Shown piece by piece: positions 28,328-38,255 of a stretch of 64,000 bases of DNA. A model generated the notes under the pieces. The model searched no databases, was not told where the DNA came from, and worked only from the letters and a program-made list of their open reading frames with translations. The stretch covers positions 3,534,001-3,598,000 of the forward strand of contig CP121314.1 of assembly GCA_043557195.1 (NCBI GenBank), written 5' to 3'. The stretch is from Jejuia sp043557195 (GTDB lineage: Bacteria > Bacteroidota > Bacteroidia > Flavobacteriales > Flavobacteriaceae). Positions within the stretch are counted from its first letter, which is position 1. Every line of letters starts with the position of its first letter. The position numbers were made by a program, and so were the translations under genes.

Positions 28328-30250
28328 ATGAAAAGAAGAGATTTTTTTAAAAAAGGCACAACAGCGGCGATTGCGGCAGGCTCTGTACCATTAATTTTTA
28401 CATCTTGTGCTAGTGCTAGTGATATTGTTTACGATAAACCCAAAGATAAATGGTACCATTTGGGAACAGGAAAAACGGGTACACCCAACAGAAAAATAAC
28501 TAAGAATTATGATGTTGTTGTTGTTGGAGGTGGGGCAGCGGGAATTTGTGCTGCAGTTGCAGCGGCAAGAAATGGTTCTAAAACTGTTTTGGTACAAGAC
28601 AGACCTGTTCTGGGCGGTAATGCATCAAGTGAAATAAGAGTGCATTTAAACGGGGTAAACAATTTAGAAGGAAAAGCAGAAAGAGAAACAGGAATTATTG
28701 AGGAAATCCTTTTGCATAACCGTTTTGAAAATGAGCAGGAATCCTTTCCTGTTTTTGACCATGTGATGTACGATTTTGTAGTTCGTGAACCTAATCTAAC
28801 ATTAATGCTGAATACCCAGGCGGTAGAAGCAGTAATGGATGGTAACAACATAAAATCTGCAATGTGTTGGCAAGCAACTACCGAAAAAATGTTCACTATT
28901 AATGCACCAATTTTTATTGATTGTTCAGGTGATGGATTGTTAGCTGCAACGGCAGGAGCCGAATATAGAACTGGGCGCGAAGGGAAAGCAGAATTTAATG
29001 AAACCTATGCACCAGATGAACCAGATGGTTGGCAAATGGGGGCAACGCTATTGATGTCTTCTAAAGATATGGGACGTCCTATGAAATACAAACCGCCATC
29101 TTATGCTATAAAATATACACATGAAGAAGCGAACCCGAGAAGGCATTTCAAATGGTTTAAAGATGGAATTTGGTGGATAGAAATAGGAAGTAATGATGAC
29201 ATTATTGGTGATGCCGAAGAAAATAGACATAAGCTGATGGGATATCTTCATGGGGTTTGGGATTATATTAAAAACTCAGGAAATTTTCCAGAAGCAGAAA
29301 ACTTAGCCTTAGATTGGGTAGGTTCAATACCGGGGCGAAGAGAGTCGCGTCGCTTTATTGGAGACTACATTGTATCAGAACGAGATATGACTGAGCACAA
29401 ACATTTTGAAGATGCCGTGGCTTTTGGAGGATGGTCTTTAGACGAACATAACCCCGGAGGTATTGAGAATATTTCAGAACCACCAAGTTATTTTCATTAT
29501 CATTTTAAGGAAGTATATGAGTTTCCTTTTAGAAGTTTGTATTCTAAAAATGTTTCGAATTTAATGTTTGCCGGTAGAAATGTAAGTCAAACACATATTG
29601 CATTATCCTCTTCAAGAATTATGGCCACTTGTGCTTTAATGGGACAAGCTGTAGGAACAGCTGCTACGATATGTAATAAAAAGAATATTTTACCTAGAGA
29701 AGTTGGTCAAAAACATATCAAAGAATTGCAAGAACAACTTATGAGAGATGATGTTTTTATCCCGAAACGTCCAGCTAAAGACCCGTCAGATTTGGCAAGA
29801 AAATCAAGTTTGATTTTTGCTTCTACAACATCTTCAGGAGATGTTCAAAACCTTTTAAATGGTACCTCTAGAGATATTTACGGTAAAACAAATCATTGGC
29901 AGTCCGATGGTTTACCAGCAGAACTTCAATTGGAATGGGAAAACCCTATTTCTATATCTAAAGTAGAACTTAAGTGCGACACCAATGTGAAACGCAATAT
30001 TATGATGCTCAAAGACAGTAGAAATGATGAGCTCTTTGGAAATAGTATTCCGAAGGAAATGTTGAAATCATTAAGTTTACAAGGTCGCGTAAACGGTCAA
30101 TGGGTTGATTTAGGAAGTCTAGATGAAAATAGAACACGATTGATTAAGTTTCATTTTAAACCCACTAGACTAACAGCAGTCAAACTAAAGATGACAGAAA
30201 CGTATGGTGCAGAAAACGTAAAATTGTTTGAGGTGCGTTGTTATGAATAA
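28328..30250 (+). CDS. Tat-type FAD-dependent oxidoreductase, membrane-anchored
   Basis: Exported flavoprotein of 640 residues. The N terminus has a twin-arginine motif (KRRDFFKKG) and then a cysteine in IFTSC (Cys27), so it should fold with FAD in the cytoplasm, leave by the Tat route and be lipidated. The FAD-binding fold is clear: DVVVVGGGAAGICAAVAAARNG, then RPVLGGNASSEIR, FIDCSGDGLLAATAGAEYR and NLMFAGRNVSQTHIALSS. This places it in the FAD_oxidored group (PF12831 type), sometimes annotated as xanthan-lyase-related. The last 130 residues form a discoidin-like beta-domain. The next gene, 19 bases on, encodes a candidate covalent-FMN protein. Oxidation or dehydrogenation of a sugar in the periplasm is inference; the substrate is unknown. 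Confidence 0.87.
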   Translation: MKRRDFFKKGTTAAIAAGSVPLIFTSCASASDIVYDKPKDKWYHLGTGKTGTPNRKITKNYDVVVVGGGAAGICAAVAAARNGSKTVLVQDRPVLGGNASSEIRVHLNGVNNLEGKAERETGIIEEILLHNRFENEQESFPVFDHVMYDFVVREPNLTLMLNTQAVEAVMDGNNIKSAMCWQATTEKMFTINAPIFIDCSGDGLLAATAGAEYRTGREGKAEFNETYAPDEPDGWQMGATLLMSSKDMGRPMKYKPPSYAIKYTHEEANPRRHFKWFKDGIWWIEIGSNDDIIGDAEENRHKLMGYLHGVWDYIKNSGNFPEAENLALDWVGSIPGRRESRRFIGDYIVSERDMTEHKHFEDAVAFGGWSLDEHNPGGIENISEPPSYFHYHFKEVYEFPFRSLYSKNVSNLMFAGRNVSQTHIALSSSRIMATCALMGQAVGTAATICNKKNILPREVGQKHIKELQEQLMRDDVFIPKRPAKDPSDLARKSSLIFASTTSSGDVQNLLNGTSRDIYGKTNHWQSDGLPAELQLEWENPISISKVELKCDTNVKRNIMMLKDSRNDELFGNSIPKEMLKSLSLQGRVNGQWVDLGSLDENRTRLIKFHFKPTRLTAVKLKMTETYGAENVKLFEVRCYE

Positions 30251-30269
30251 ATAATATTAGACTTTTTAT

Positions 30270-31388
30270 TTGAAAACTTGGATTTACATAGTCGCATATT
30301 GCCTACCACTTTTTTTTAATTTTGAAGCATCACAATCTTCTTTTAATAAAATTGAGCATCAAATTTATGTAAAGCATCCAGGAGAAAAAGCTGAGGTACC
30401 AACTATACTTACAGAAGTACAAAATCAAGTGGGGTTGCCAATTTCTTATTATGCTGATGTGGAATCCGTAATATGTTTAGAGCAGGTGTGTAAGGTTATT
30501 CCAGTGCGCTTGTTCTGGAATAACATTGGTGAATACCAAAAGTATGAATTGGCAAAAGGTAAAACTTTAGAGAAGTATGAAGCAGACCTGTTTGAGCCAC
30601 AAGACTATGTTAAGATTCATGATATCATGTCTAATCCAAATTCACCGTTTAAGGATGTTTACATTGATGAGATTTTAACGGTTTCACATGAAATCGACGA
30701 GGATGAAGTAGATGCAGTATCAGGTGCTACAGCATTGGCTTTAGATGAAAAGGATACCGTTCCGGGTGCAGCATTGACATGTTACACATTATGGCATTGG
30801 GCTAATGGAGATATTGTTTCTAAAATAAAACAGCAGACAGGAGCTTCAGTTTCAGAAGAAGAATTACAACGCTTTGCTTTGCATGAAAACAACGCATATT
30901 TTCAAATTGCTTTAAATGAATTTCAACGACGTAGCCTATATGCAAAGGTTATTATTGATTTAATTCTACAGAAAGTTTTTTTAGATAAAAGTTTGATTAG
31001 GATGACCATGGAATTTTTCGATAATACACCTTCTGAAACTTATTTCTACACGATGGAACGATTAATTGAAGATGGAGAAAAGCAGCAAAAATTAGCAGCA
31101 ATTCAGTCTTTAAGTAGAACTTCTTTTGATATTAAAGGTACTTATTTGGATGAATTGAGTTCTCAAATCGATACCCTTAAATCATATCAGGAGATATCTA
31201 ATTTTTTAAATCTATTAGAAGCTAAAAACTATAAATCTAAAAATGTAGTTAATAATGTAATGCCTTTGCTTGATGCTGATTTTTTAATTTCAAGACGTGC
31301 CTATTGGTTTTTAAGTAATGCTAAAATTTCTTCTTCGCAAAAGCAGTATTATAATAGCTTTTATGAAAAAAATAAAGATAGGTTATAA
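30270..31388 (+). CDS. Exported protein with a covalent-FMN attachment motif
   Basis: Protein of 372 residues starting at TTG, with a hydrophobic N terminus (IYIVAYCLPLFFNF) that reads as a signal or anchor. At residues 148-154 it has DAVSGAT, which fits the ApbE flavinylation motif of FMN-binding domains (NqrC/RnfG type), with Thr154 as the attachment residue. A CLEQVC cysteine pair lies earlier, at about 69-74. The C-terminal half is helical and repeat-like (FYTMERLIEDGEKQQKLAAIQSL), possibly HEAT-type. The other hallmarks of FMN_bind domains are weak, so the cofactor is a prediction. Its place directly after the FAD oxidoreductase suggests an electron-transfer partner. No ApbE gene is in the window. 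Confidence 0.65.
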   Translation: MKTWIYIVAYCLPLFFNFEASQSSFNKIEHQIYVKHPGEKAEVPTILTEVQNQVGLPISYYADVESVICLEQVCKVIPVRLFWNNIGEYQKYELAKGKTLEKYEADLFEPQDYVKIHDIMSNPNSPFKDVYIDEILTVSHEIDEDEVDAVSGATALALDEKDTVPGAALTCYTLWHWANGDIVSKIKQQTGASVSEEELQRFALHENNAYFQIALNEFQRRSLYAKVIIDLILQKVFLDKSLIRMTMEFFDNTPSETYFYTMERLIEDGEKQQKLAAIQSLSRTSFDIKGTYLDELSSQIDTLKSYQEISNFLNLLEAKNYKSKNVVNNVMPLLDADFLISRRAYWFLSNAKISSSQKQYYNSFYEKNKDRL

Positions 31389-31413
31389 CGCTATTATATT
31401 AAACTAGATTTAG

Positions 31414-32583
31414 TTATTTGTTAACCAATTCAAACTGAGTTTCTAAAGGCACGCCATAATTGCTTTCAAGTCCCTCTTTTATGCTTTTATAAAACTTAGT
31501 ATCAGGTGGCATACTTAAGTTTTTCCAAAAATCAGGATTATATGGTAATTCAATAATACTCATATCCATGTCGTCGCCAAAGGGATATATTTCTCGAATT
31601 TCTTTTTTATCATTACTTGTGCCATACACAAATGCCTCAGTTTTATAATGTGAGGTTTCGGCATCTGTATTGTGAAATTCCTTAGGAACCATATGTTTTT
31701 TAAGCCTCCATTCGTTTTTGAAGTAACTTAAAACTAACTTCCCACTATTGTGTTTTTTGTAGATAAATAAACTAGCACCTCGCTCTATGCGATACACTTT
31801 GTAAGTGTCTACACCAATGTATAAAGTGATTTTTTCCCAATCAATATCTGGGTTTTGACCTTTAATTATTAAAACGTCTTCGCCTTCAAAAGAAGACTCG
31901 CCAACTTTTTTCCAATCAAACTTCTTTAAATTTCTTTTATGCTGAGATTGATGAGGTCTTAAGGGATTCATATTAAATAAGCTGTTGATGGAATGTTGCC
32001 ATTGCTTGCCCTTCCAGATTCGATAATCAGCAGATTTTCTAGATTCTACAACTTGGATTACATTGGGGCCATATGCAGGACCTTTATCTCTTAACAGTAT
32101 ATAGTTTTCTACAAGAAATTTTGGTTTTTCGCTTTCAGTAGTGGTTCTTCTGTATAGCATTTCAAGTTTGTGCGGCTCCGATAATGTGTTGTCTTTTAAA
32201 TTATCTAAAGCATTCATTACATAATCTTTTGGACTCAATAGGGTAACTACATCAAGTTCAGTAATTGTTTCCTTTAGTATTATTTCTTTCTTTTCAAGCT
32301 TTAAATAATCGGCAACTTTAATATTATAAGGATCAAAACCTAAACTTGAGACTGAAAGGGAATCTTGTAATTCATTTTTACTAACAAAAAATGAAAATTC
32401 TCCGTCTTCAGTACTTGAAGTACCAATATATTTCTTTACTATCCCAACAGCTACGAATGGTATGGGATTATTTGATTCATCTAAAATAACACCCCGTAGT
32501 TCTATTTTATCATTTTGGGAGTAACTTAAAGTAGATATTAAGCCAAGGGTGCAGAAAAACATCCATTTAATTATTGTTTTCAT
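31414..32583 (-). CDS. Carboxypeptidase-regulatory-like domain protein, outer-membrane associated
   Basis: Exported protein of 389 residues (signal ends near STLSYSQ). An N-terminal carboxypeptidase-D regulatory-like domain (about 25-105, IELRGVILDESNNPIPFVAVGI ... SVSSLGFDPYNIKVADYL) is followed by a beta-rich domain of about 280 residues. This matches the general layout of Bacteroidota proteins with a CarboxypepD_reg-like head and an unknown tail. It lacks a TonB-dependent barrel. It is convergent with the last gene of the carrageenan block (25-base gap) and divergent from the second susC, so it separates the two loci. No function can be assigned. Confidence 0.75.
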   Translation of the reverse strand: MKTIIKWMFFCTLGLISTLSYSQNDKIELRGVILDESNNPIPFVAVGIVKKYIGTSSTEDGEFSFFVSKNELQDSLSVSSLGFDPYNIKVADYLKLEKKEIILKETITELDVVTLLSPKDYVMNALDNLKDNTLSEPHKLEMLYRRTTTESEKPKFLVENYILLRDKGPAYGPNVIQVVESRKSADYRIWKGKQWQHSINSLFNMNPLRPHQSQHKRNLKKFDWKKVGESSFEGEDVLIIKGQNPDIDWEKITLYIGVDTYKVYRIERGASLFIYKKHNSGKLVLSYFKNEWRLKKHMVPKEFHNTDAETSHYKTEAFVYGTSNDKKEIREIYPFGDDMDMSIIELPYNPDFWKNLSMPPDTKFYKSIKEGLESNYGVPLETQFELVNK

Positions 32584-33158
32584 GACAAAAATGAGTTTAA
32601 TATTGCAAAGGAAAATTATTATCTATGACAATTTATAAACTTAATTATCTAATTATTGCACTAGATATTCATAATTTTACAATTAAGTTCTCCTTCGAAC
32701 ATTTATTAATAGTCTTCCTTTTTAACGGTTTAGCAATTATTATGCCTCTTATTGACATCCATCAGAATTAAGAAATTAAATCCATCTTTTGTAATGAGAT
32801 GCTTTGAATAAGAATTTAGTAATAATCAATTTCTTACCTTTTATCTATTGTAGCTTTTAAGAATAAATTATTGGTTTATTTTACCCGTCTGAATAAGGTT
32901 CATTATCAAGACTATAAATGTTAAGAACTGATTTCAATAATTAAGAAATAGTAAATGGGATTTATCAAAAACCCTGTCTAATCCATTGTTTGATTTCTTA
33001 AACAAAAACGTTAAACATCTGTATGTCAGAAATTTAAAATGTTTGAGTGTTAAGTTATTGTTAAAGGTTTGAACATATGTTTCATTGATAAAAACATTAG
33101 TTCTCCTTTAAACCAAGCCTTTTATCAATATTTGTATCTGAACTTTAACTAAATAAAT
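32584..33158. other. Long regulatory-looking gap upstream of the second susC
   Basis: The 575 bases between divergent genes hold no open frame that I can support. They must contain the promoter and regulator site of the second susC set. I found no TAnnTTTG element at a suitable position. A near-palindrome GAACATATGTTT, starting near 33072 and about 85 bases before the susC ATG, is a possible binding half-site but is unproven. Confidence 0.4.
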
Positions 33159-36100
33159 ATGAAAATTAAACTACTTGAAAGAAAGCTGTTGAAAAAATGG
33201 CATCTCAAGGCTTTTTTAATTGTATTGTTTTGTTCTTTTGGAATAAGCACAGTACAAGCTCAAAATGTAACCGTTAAGGGAAATGTGACAGGTGACGGAC
33301 AACCATTGGCCGGAGCTAGTATCATTGTTGTAGGTACTAATAGAGGTGCCGTTTCCGACTTTGACGGTAATTTCGAAATTGAAACCGATGCAAACAGTAC
33401 GCTGCGCATTAGCTATCTTGGTTATGTTGATACTGATGTGAAAGTAAACGGTCAAACAACAATTAATGTAGACTTGAAAGAAGATGCTGCAGCACTTGAT
33501 GAAGTGGTTGTGGTAGGTTACGGTACACAGAAACGTAAAGAAATTACGGGGGCTGTTGGTCAGGTTAAAAATGAAGACCTTGTTTTAAATGCTACTGCAG
33601 ATTTAGGTACTGCGCTTCAAGGGTCTATTGCAGGGGTTAATGTTACTGCCTCTAGTGGTCAACCTGGAGCTGAATCTAATATACTTATTAGAGGTATTGG
33701 ATCGGTATTTGGCGTAAACACACCATTATATGTTGTGGATGGTATTCCATTTGATGGTGACCCTAAACTAAGTATTGATGAGATTGAGACAGTTGACGTA
33801 CTAAAAGATGCAGCATCTACTGCCGTATATGGTACAAGAGGAGCAAATGGTGTAATCTTAATTACTACCAAAAAGGGTAAAGAAGGTATTATGAAAATGA
33901 ATTTACATACTTGGTACGGTATGCAATCCATTACATCAGGGCTTCCTTTAATGGAGATAGAAGATTACCTCTATTCTTTTCATTTAACACGTAATGCTTT
34001 GAATGGGACATTTTTTGGAAACACATGGTCTTCAATAACTCAAGGAACTCACAGATTAACAAATAATACGAATCAATCTAAGATTGTTGAAAATAATAAC
34101 GCTCCAATCCAGAATCATAACTTGAGTATTTCCGGTGGAAAAGAAGGTTTAACATACAATATTAATGCATCTATGTTTAAACAGGATGGTATGTTAATTA
34201 ATTCTAAATATGAAAGATTTAATATTCGAGCTAATACTCAGTATAACAAAGGAAAATGGAATATTGCTACAGGAATGGGCTTTAGAATAGAAGAAAGAGA
34301 TAGAGAGCCATGGCAGCTATTATTACAATCGTATAGATATAACCCATCTAATCAAGAATTAGATCCTAGCAATGTAGATATTTCCTTCCCAGGTTCTGGA
34401 AATTCTAATGAAGTAACTAATATTGGAAATAACTTACTACGTCTTTTACAGACAGATAGAGATAATGTTGATAGTTTTGATGCTAACATTAGAGCGAAAT
34501 ATAACATTACTGAATCTTTCTCTTATACTGGTAGATTTGGTATGAACTACTCTAATAGTACAAGACAAATAATAAATCCTGAGTTTAATATTTTTGATGA
34601 AGATGGAGAATTAGTTCCTCCTACACAATTATCAGGAGTTAGAGAGTTGTATACTAGAAGAACTAAACATACTATGGAAAATATCCTTAACTATAAGAAG
34701 AGTTTTGGAAGCCATAATTTTAATTGGACTGGTTTATTTTCTGCGGAAAAATCATTCGCGAAAAGTACATTTGCAGATAGGAGAGATTTATTAAGTAATG
34801 AGATTACCGAGCTTGGTGGAGCTGTTGGAGGAGCAGATGTTGGAAATAATGGAGGACGTTGGAACAACAGAACCATTACTTTATTAGGATTTATGACGCG
34901 ATTACAGTATAACTACAAAGGTAAATACCTTTTCAGTGCCGCTGTAAGACGCGATGGGTCATCTCAGTTTGGAGATGCTAATAGATGGGGTACTTTCCCT
35001 TCTGCATCTATTGGATGGAATGTATCTGACGAATCCTTTTGGCAACCTTTAAAGCGAGTAGCAACATCACTTAAGTTAAGAGCAGGATATGGTCAAGTAG
35101 GCAATGATGGGTTTGAACCATATAGTAACCAGGCTACCATTGGAATTGACAGAGATGCGGTTTTTGGAGCAGAAGGTGTGGATAACCTATTATTAGGGGC
35201 TATTCAAGAGCGTTTCGCAAATCCAAATGTACAATGGGAAACATCTATTTCTAGGAATGCAGGTTTTGAATTAGGTTTATTTAAAAATAAATTAAATATT
35301 TCTGCTGACTTCTATAAAGAAAATAAAGAGAACCTGCTATTACCACTTATAGTTCCACCTACAACTGGTGTTGGAACAGGAGGAAACTCAACCGTTGTAG
35401 TTAACGTTGGAGATATGGTAAATGAAGGTATGGAGTGGAGTTTGAATTATAAGCATAAAGGTAAATTGTCTTGGAACTTAGGCGCTACATTTACGACAAA
35501 TGATAATTTAGTTACTCGAATGAGTGGTTCAAATAAAATTATTTATTTGAATAATTCAGAGGTTGTACAAGGTGTACCTAATGAGGATTTAGTATCTGTT
35601 GTTGCCGAAGGATTTCCAGCAGCTTCGTTCTTTTTGATTGAAACAGATGGTATTATTAGCTCTCAAGAAGAACTTGACGCTTACAATCCTTTGGTTGGAG
35701 GAACCGCAAACTTAGGTGATTTGAGATATGTTGATGCTCTTACAGTTGATACTGATGGAGACGGTATTCCTGATGCTGGTGACGGCACAATAAATTTAGA
35801 TGATAGAAGATTTACTGGAAACGGTTTACCAGATTTTGAAGCTGGTTTAAACTTTAGTGCAAGATATAAGAACTTTGATTTTGCTATGCAATGGTATGCA
35901 GCTATTGGAGGTGACGTAATGAACGGAAGTAGAGCTTATGCATACAAGCATAGTACGCATCAAGATCTAGTTTACCAATGGTCTGAGCAAAACCCAACGT
36001 CGCTTATACCTGCGAATAGAGGTAGAGATCATGAAAACTTTAGAGGATATACTGATTTTTGGTTAGAAGACGGTTCATTTGCAAGGTTGCGTAACATAGC

Positions 36101-36311
36101 CTTGGGGTATTCAATTCCAAAAGATGCAATAGATAAGCACGGTATTTCTAGAATTAGAGTTTACCTATCAGCTCAAAACCCAATCACTATTACTAAATAC
36201 ACAGGTTTTGACCCAGAAGTTGGTAATAACGGGTTTAGTACTAGAGGTTTAGATAGAGGTAATTATCCAATAAGCTCTAGTTTTAGATTTGGAGTGCAAC
36301 TTGACTTTTAA
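33159..36311 (+). CDS. susC: SusC-family TonB-dependent oligosaccharide transporter (locus 2)
   Basis: Outer-membrane transporter of 1050 residues with a signal peptide ending near STVQAQ (residue 35). The carboxypeptidase-regulatory-like domain begins VTVKGNVTGDGQPLAGASIIV. The plug begins DEVVVVGYGTQKRKEITGAVGQV, followed by PLYVVDGIP and ETVDVLKDAASTAVYGTRGANGVILITTKKG. The barrel ends FRFGVQLDF. It follows the layout of the locus-1 SusC with many alignable segments (for example YTGLDPEVGGNN versus YTGFDPEVGNNG). susD follows after 62 bases. A substrate related to that of locus 1 is suggested by this kinship but not proven. Confidence 0.96.
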   Translation: MKIKLLERKLLKKWHLKAFLIVLFCSFGISTVQAQNVTVKGNVTGDGQPLAGASIIVVGTNRGAVSDFDGNFEIETDANSTLRISYLGYVDTDVKVNGQTTINVDLKEDAAALDEVVVVGYGTQKRKEITGAVGQVKNEDLVLNATADLGTALQGSIAGVNVTASSGQPGAESNILIRGIGSVFGVNTPLYVVDGIPFDGDPKLSIDEIETVDVLKDAASTAVYGTRGANGVILITTKKGKEGIMKMNLHTWYGMQSITSGLPLMEIEDYLYSFHLTRNALNGTFFGNTWSSITQGTHRLTNNTNQSKIVENNNAPIQNHNLSISGGKEGLTYNINASMFKQDGMLINSKYERFNIRANTQYNKGKWNIATGMGFRIEERDREPWQLLLQSYRYNPSNQELDPSNVDISFPGSGNSNEVTNIGNNLLRLLQTDRDNVDSFDANIRAKYNITESFSYTGRFGMNYSNSTRQIINPEFNIFDEDGELVPPTQLSGVRELYTRRTKHTMENILNYKKSFGSHNFNWTGLFSAEKSFAKSTFADRRDLLSNEITELGGAVGGADVGNNGGRWNNRTITLLGFMTRLQYNYKGKYLFSAAVRRDGSSQFGDANRWGTFPSASIGWNVSDESFWQPLKRVATSLKLRAGYGQVGNDGFEPYSNQATIGIDRDAVFGAEGVDNLLLGAIQERFANPNVQWETSISRNAGFELGLFKNKLNISADFYKENKENLLLPLIVPPTTGVGTGGNSTVVVNVGDMVNEGMEWSLNYKHKGKLSWNLGATFTTNDNLVTRMSGSNKIIYLNNSEVVQGVPNEDLVSVVAEGFPAASFFLIETDGIISSQEELDAYNPLVGGTANLGDLRYVDALTVDTDGDGIPDAGDGTINLDDRRFTGNGLPDFEAGLNFSARYKNFDFAMQWYAAIGGDVMNGSRAYAYKHSTHQDLVYQWSEQNPTSLIPANRGRDHENFRGYTDFWLEDGSFARLRNIALGYSIPKDAIDKHGISRIRVYLSAQNPITITKYTGFDPEVGNNGFSTRGLDRGNYPISSSFRFGVQLDF

Positions 36312-36373
36312 TCATAAATTTTCTATCTTATGAAAAAAAACAATAAAAATAATACTAACGAACACTCACAATT

Positions 36374-38218
36374 ATGAAAAAGACTTTACTAAAAAAAATA
36401 GGTTTGTTGTTTGTAGCTTCTTTTATGACTTTCGGTTGTGCCGAAGATTTTTTAGAAGAAACTAACCCAGTAGAACTTTCCACAAGTAGCTTTTGGAAAA
36501 CGTATAATGATTTAAACGTTGGCCTTAACGCTGTGTACAATGGATTTAAAGATGAAAGTAATCTTAGACTTGTTGATGAATTAAACAGATCAGATATGAC
36601 TTTCCCAGGTTGGGGACGTCCTAATACAAGTAATGTATATTACTTGCAAACGTTTAATAATTCTTCTACGGCGCCGAATGCTAAATGGTCGGCTTTGTAT
36701 AAAGGTATTTTTAGAGCCAATCAAGTTCTTGAAGCAGCAGAGAAATTATATCCAGAATTTGATACTGCTACCAAAGAAGATGCTGATATTCTAATTGCAC
36801 AGACTAGAGGATTAAGAGGATTATTTTATTTCTATCTTCATTCTAGTTTTAATAATGGGTCTGTTCCTATTTTTGATTTTGTTCCTCAGTCTACTGAAGA
36901 GTATTATCAACCAGTTCGGCCATCTGCAACTGTTCAAGACTTTTTTAGAGCAGATTTAGAGTATGCAATGGAAAACTTACCAATGTCTTATCCAACTGGT
37001 CAAGAAGGGAGACTTACTTCTGGAGCGGCGATTGCTTTATTAGGTAAAAGTTACTTATATGATGGAGATTATACTATGGCAGCACAGTATTTTAAAACTA
37101 TTATTGATGATTATCCATATTCATTAACTCCAGACATAGGAAGTAATTTTACAACTAGAGATGAATTTAACGAAGAGTCTATTCTAGAGATAGGATACTC
37201 TTTAGGGTTTAAAAATAATGAACCGAGTCCATGGGGTGAGCAGCAAAACTCAAGCGGATTAAACTTTTCATTTAGTCCAGTAGGAGGATGGCGAAGTGTA
37301 TATCCTGCATTATGGCTTAATTTGGCATACCAAAAAGATTCTATAGACACAAAAGATCCTAGAAATTTTGTAACAAGGGTAGCGCGTCAAGCTAATGGTT
37401 TACCACAAACAGATGAAAATGGAGAGGTAGTAATGGACGAAAACGTGCCAAGAATCTTTTCTTTAAGAGCTTCAGCTTCTGTTGCCTTTGCAAATGATTT
37501 AGATACTGATTATTATCAAGTTACTTCAGCTCAAGGAACGTTTTATAATAATGGGGAACATTGTTATTGGAGAAAATTCACCAATTGGGATATTGCAGAG
37601 AATGAAAGAGATGTTTCAGACGTAGCTCCTAGATCAGGTGTAAATGTAAGATTAATAAGGCTAGCCGACGTTTATTTAATGTATGCAGAGAGCTTAATTA
37701 AAGGAGGTACCGATAATGGAGGCGTGGATGAAGCATTAGTATATATTAATAGAGTAAGAAGACGATCTGGGGTAATATTACTTGGGCTTTCAGGAACAGG
37801 TGAGTATCCAATTAACGATCATGATGATGTACAGTATACGGCATCAAGCTTAATGGATCATCTTATGTTTGTTGAAAGGCCATTGGAACTTTCTGCTGAA
37901 GGGCATGCAATTAGAACTATTGATTTAAGACGTTGGGGCATTACTAAGCAAAGGTTTGAAGATTTAGCAAGTAGAACGGAATATTATCGAGATGATTTTA
38001 GATTCGAAAACGAAGATGGGGATTCTGCAACAAGATGGAGTTCTATTGTTAGTGACATACCAACAGTAGTTGGGATGAATCGTGATGGAGGACCATGGAC
38101 AGATAAATGGTATGAATTCAGAGAAGCAGCCGTTAACTATATGCCAGATAGCCACGCATATTGGCCAATACCTAATAGTGAGGAAACTGCGAATCCAAAA
38201 ATTTATGATACCAATTAA
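36374..38218 (+). CDS. susD: SusD/RagB-family surface glycan-binding lipoprotein (locus 2)
   Basis: Lipoprotein of 614 residues (lipobox MTFGC, Cys22, then AEDFLEETNP). SusD helices appear as WSALYKGIFRANQVLEAAEKLYP and TRGLRGLFYFYLHSSFNNGSVPIF. The conserved C-terminal segment PLELSAEGHAIRTIDLRRWGITKQRF matches the locus-1 SusD strongly. It would cap the SusC barrel at 33159 and bind the incoming oligosaccharide. The 62-base gap to susC is longer than in locus 1, and the gap to the SusE-like gene is 37 bases. Confidence 0.96.
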   Translation: MKKTLLKKIGLLFVASFMTFGCAEDFLEETNPVELSTSSFWKTYNDLNVGLNAVYNGFKDESNLRLVDELNRSDMTFPGWGRPNTSNVYYLQTFNNSSTAPNAKWSALYKGIFRANQVLEAAEKLYPEFDTATKEDADILIAQTRGLRGLFYFYLHSSFNNGSVPIFDFVPQSTEEYYQPVRPSATVQDFFRADLEYAMENLPMSYPTGQEGRLTSGAAIALLGKSYLYDGDYTMAAQYFKTIIDDYPYSLTPDIGSNFTTRDEFNEESILEIGYSLGFKNNEPSPWGEQQNSSGLNFSFSPVGGWRSVYPALWLNLAYQKDSIDTKDPRNFVTRVARQANGLPQTDENGEVVMDENVPRIFSLRASASVAFANDLDTDYYQVTSAQGTFYNNGEHCYWRKFTNWDIAENERDVSDVAPRSGVNVRLIRLADVYLMYAESLIKGGTDNGGVDEALVYINRVRRRSGVILLGLSGTGEYPINDHDDVQYTASSLMDHLMFVERPLELSAEGHAIRTIDLRRWGITKQRFEDLASRTEYYRDDFRFENEDGDSATRWSSIVSDIPTVVGMNRDGGPWTDKWYEFREAAVNYMPDSHAYWPIPNSEETANPKIYDTN

Positions 38219-38255
38219 TATTTTGGTAAAATTTAAACTCAAAGATTTTAAAAAT

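Noticed and set aside
33000..33158. A TAnnTTTG promoter for the second susC
   Set aside because: Several TTTG tetramers occur but none has TA at the required position, so no element is claimed.
38082..38255. Longer N terminus for the second SusE-like protein
   Set aside because: It overlaps susD by 137 bases and buries the lipoprotein signal that starts at 38256.
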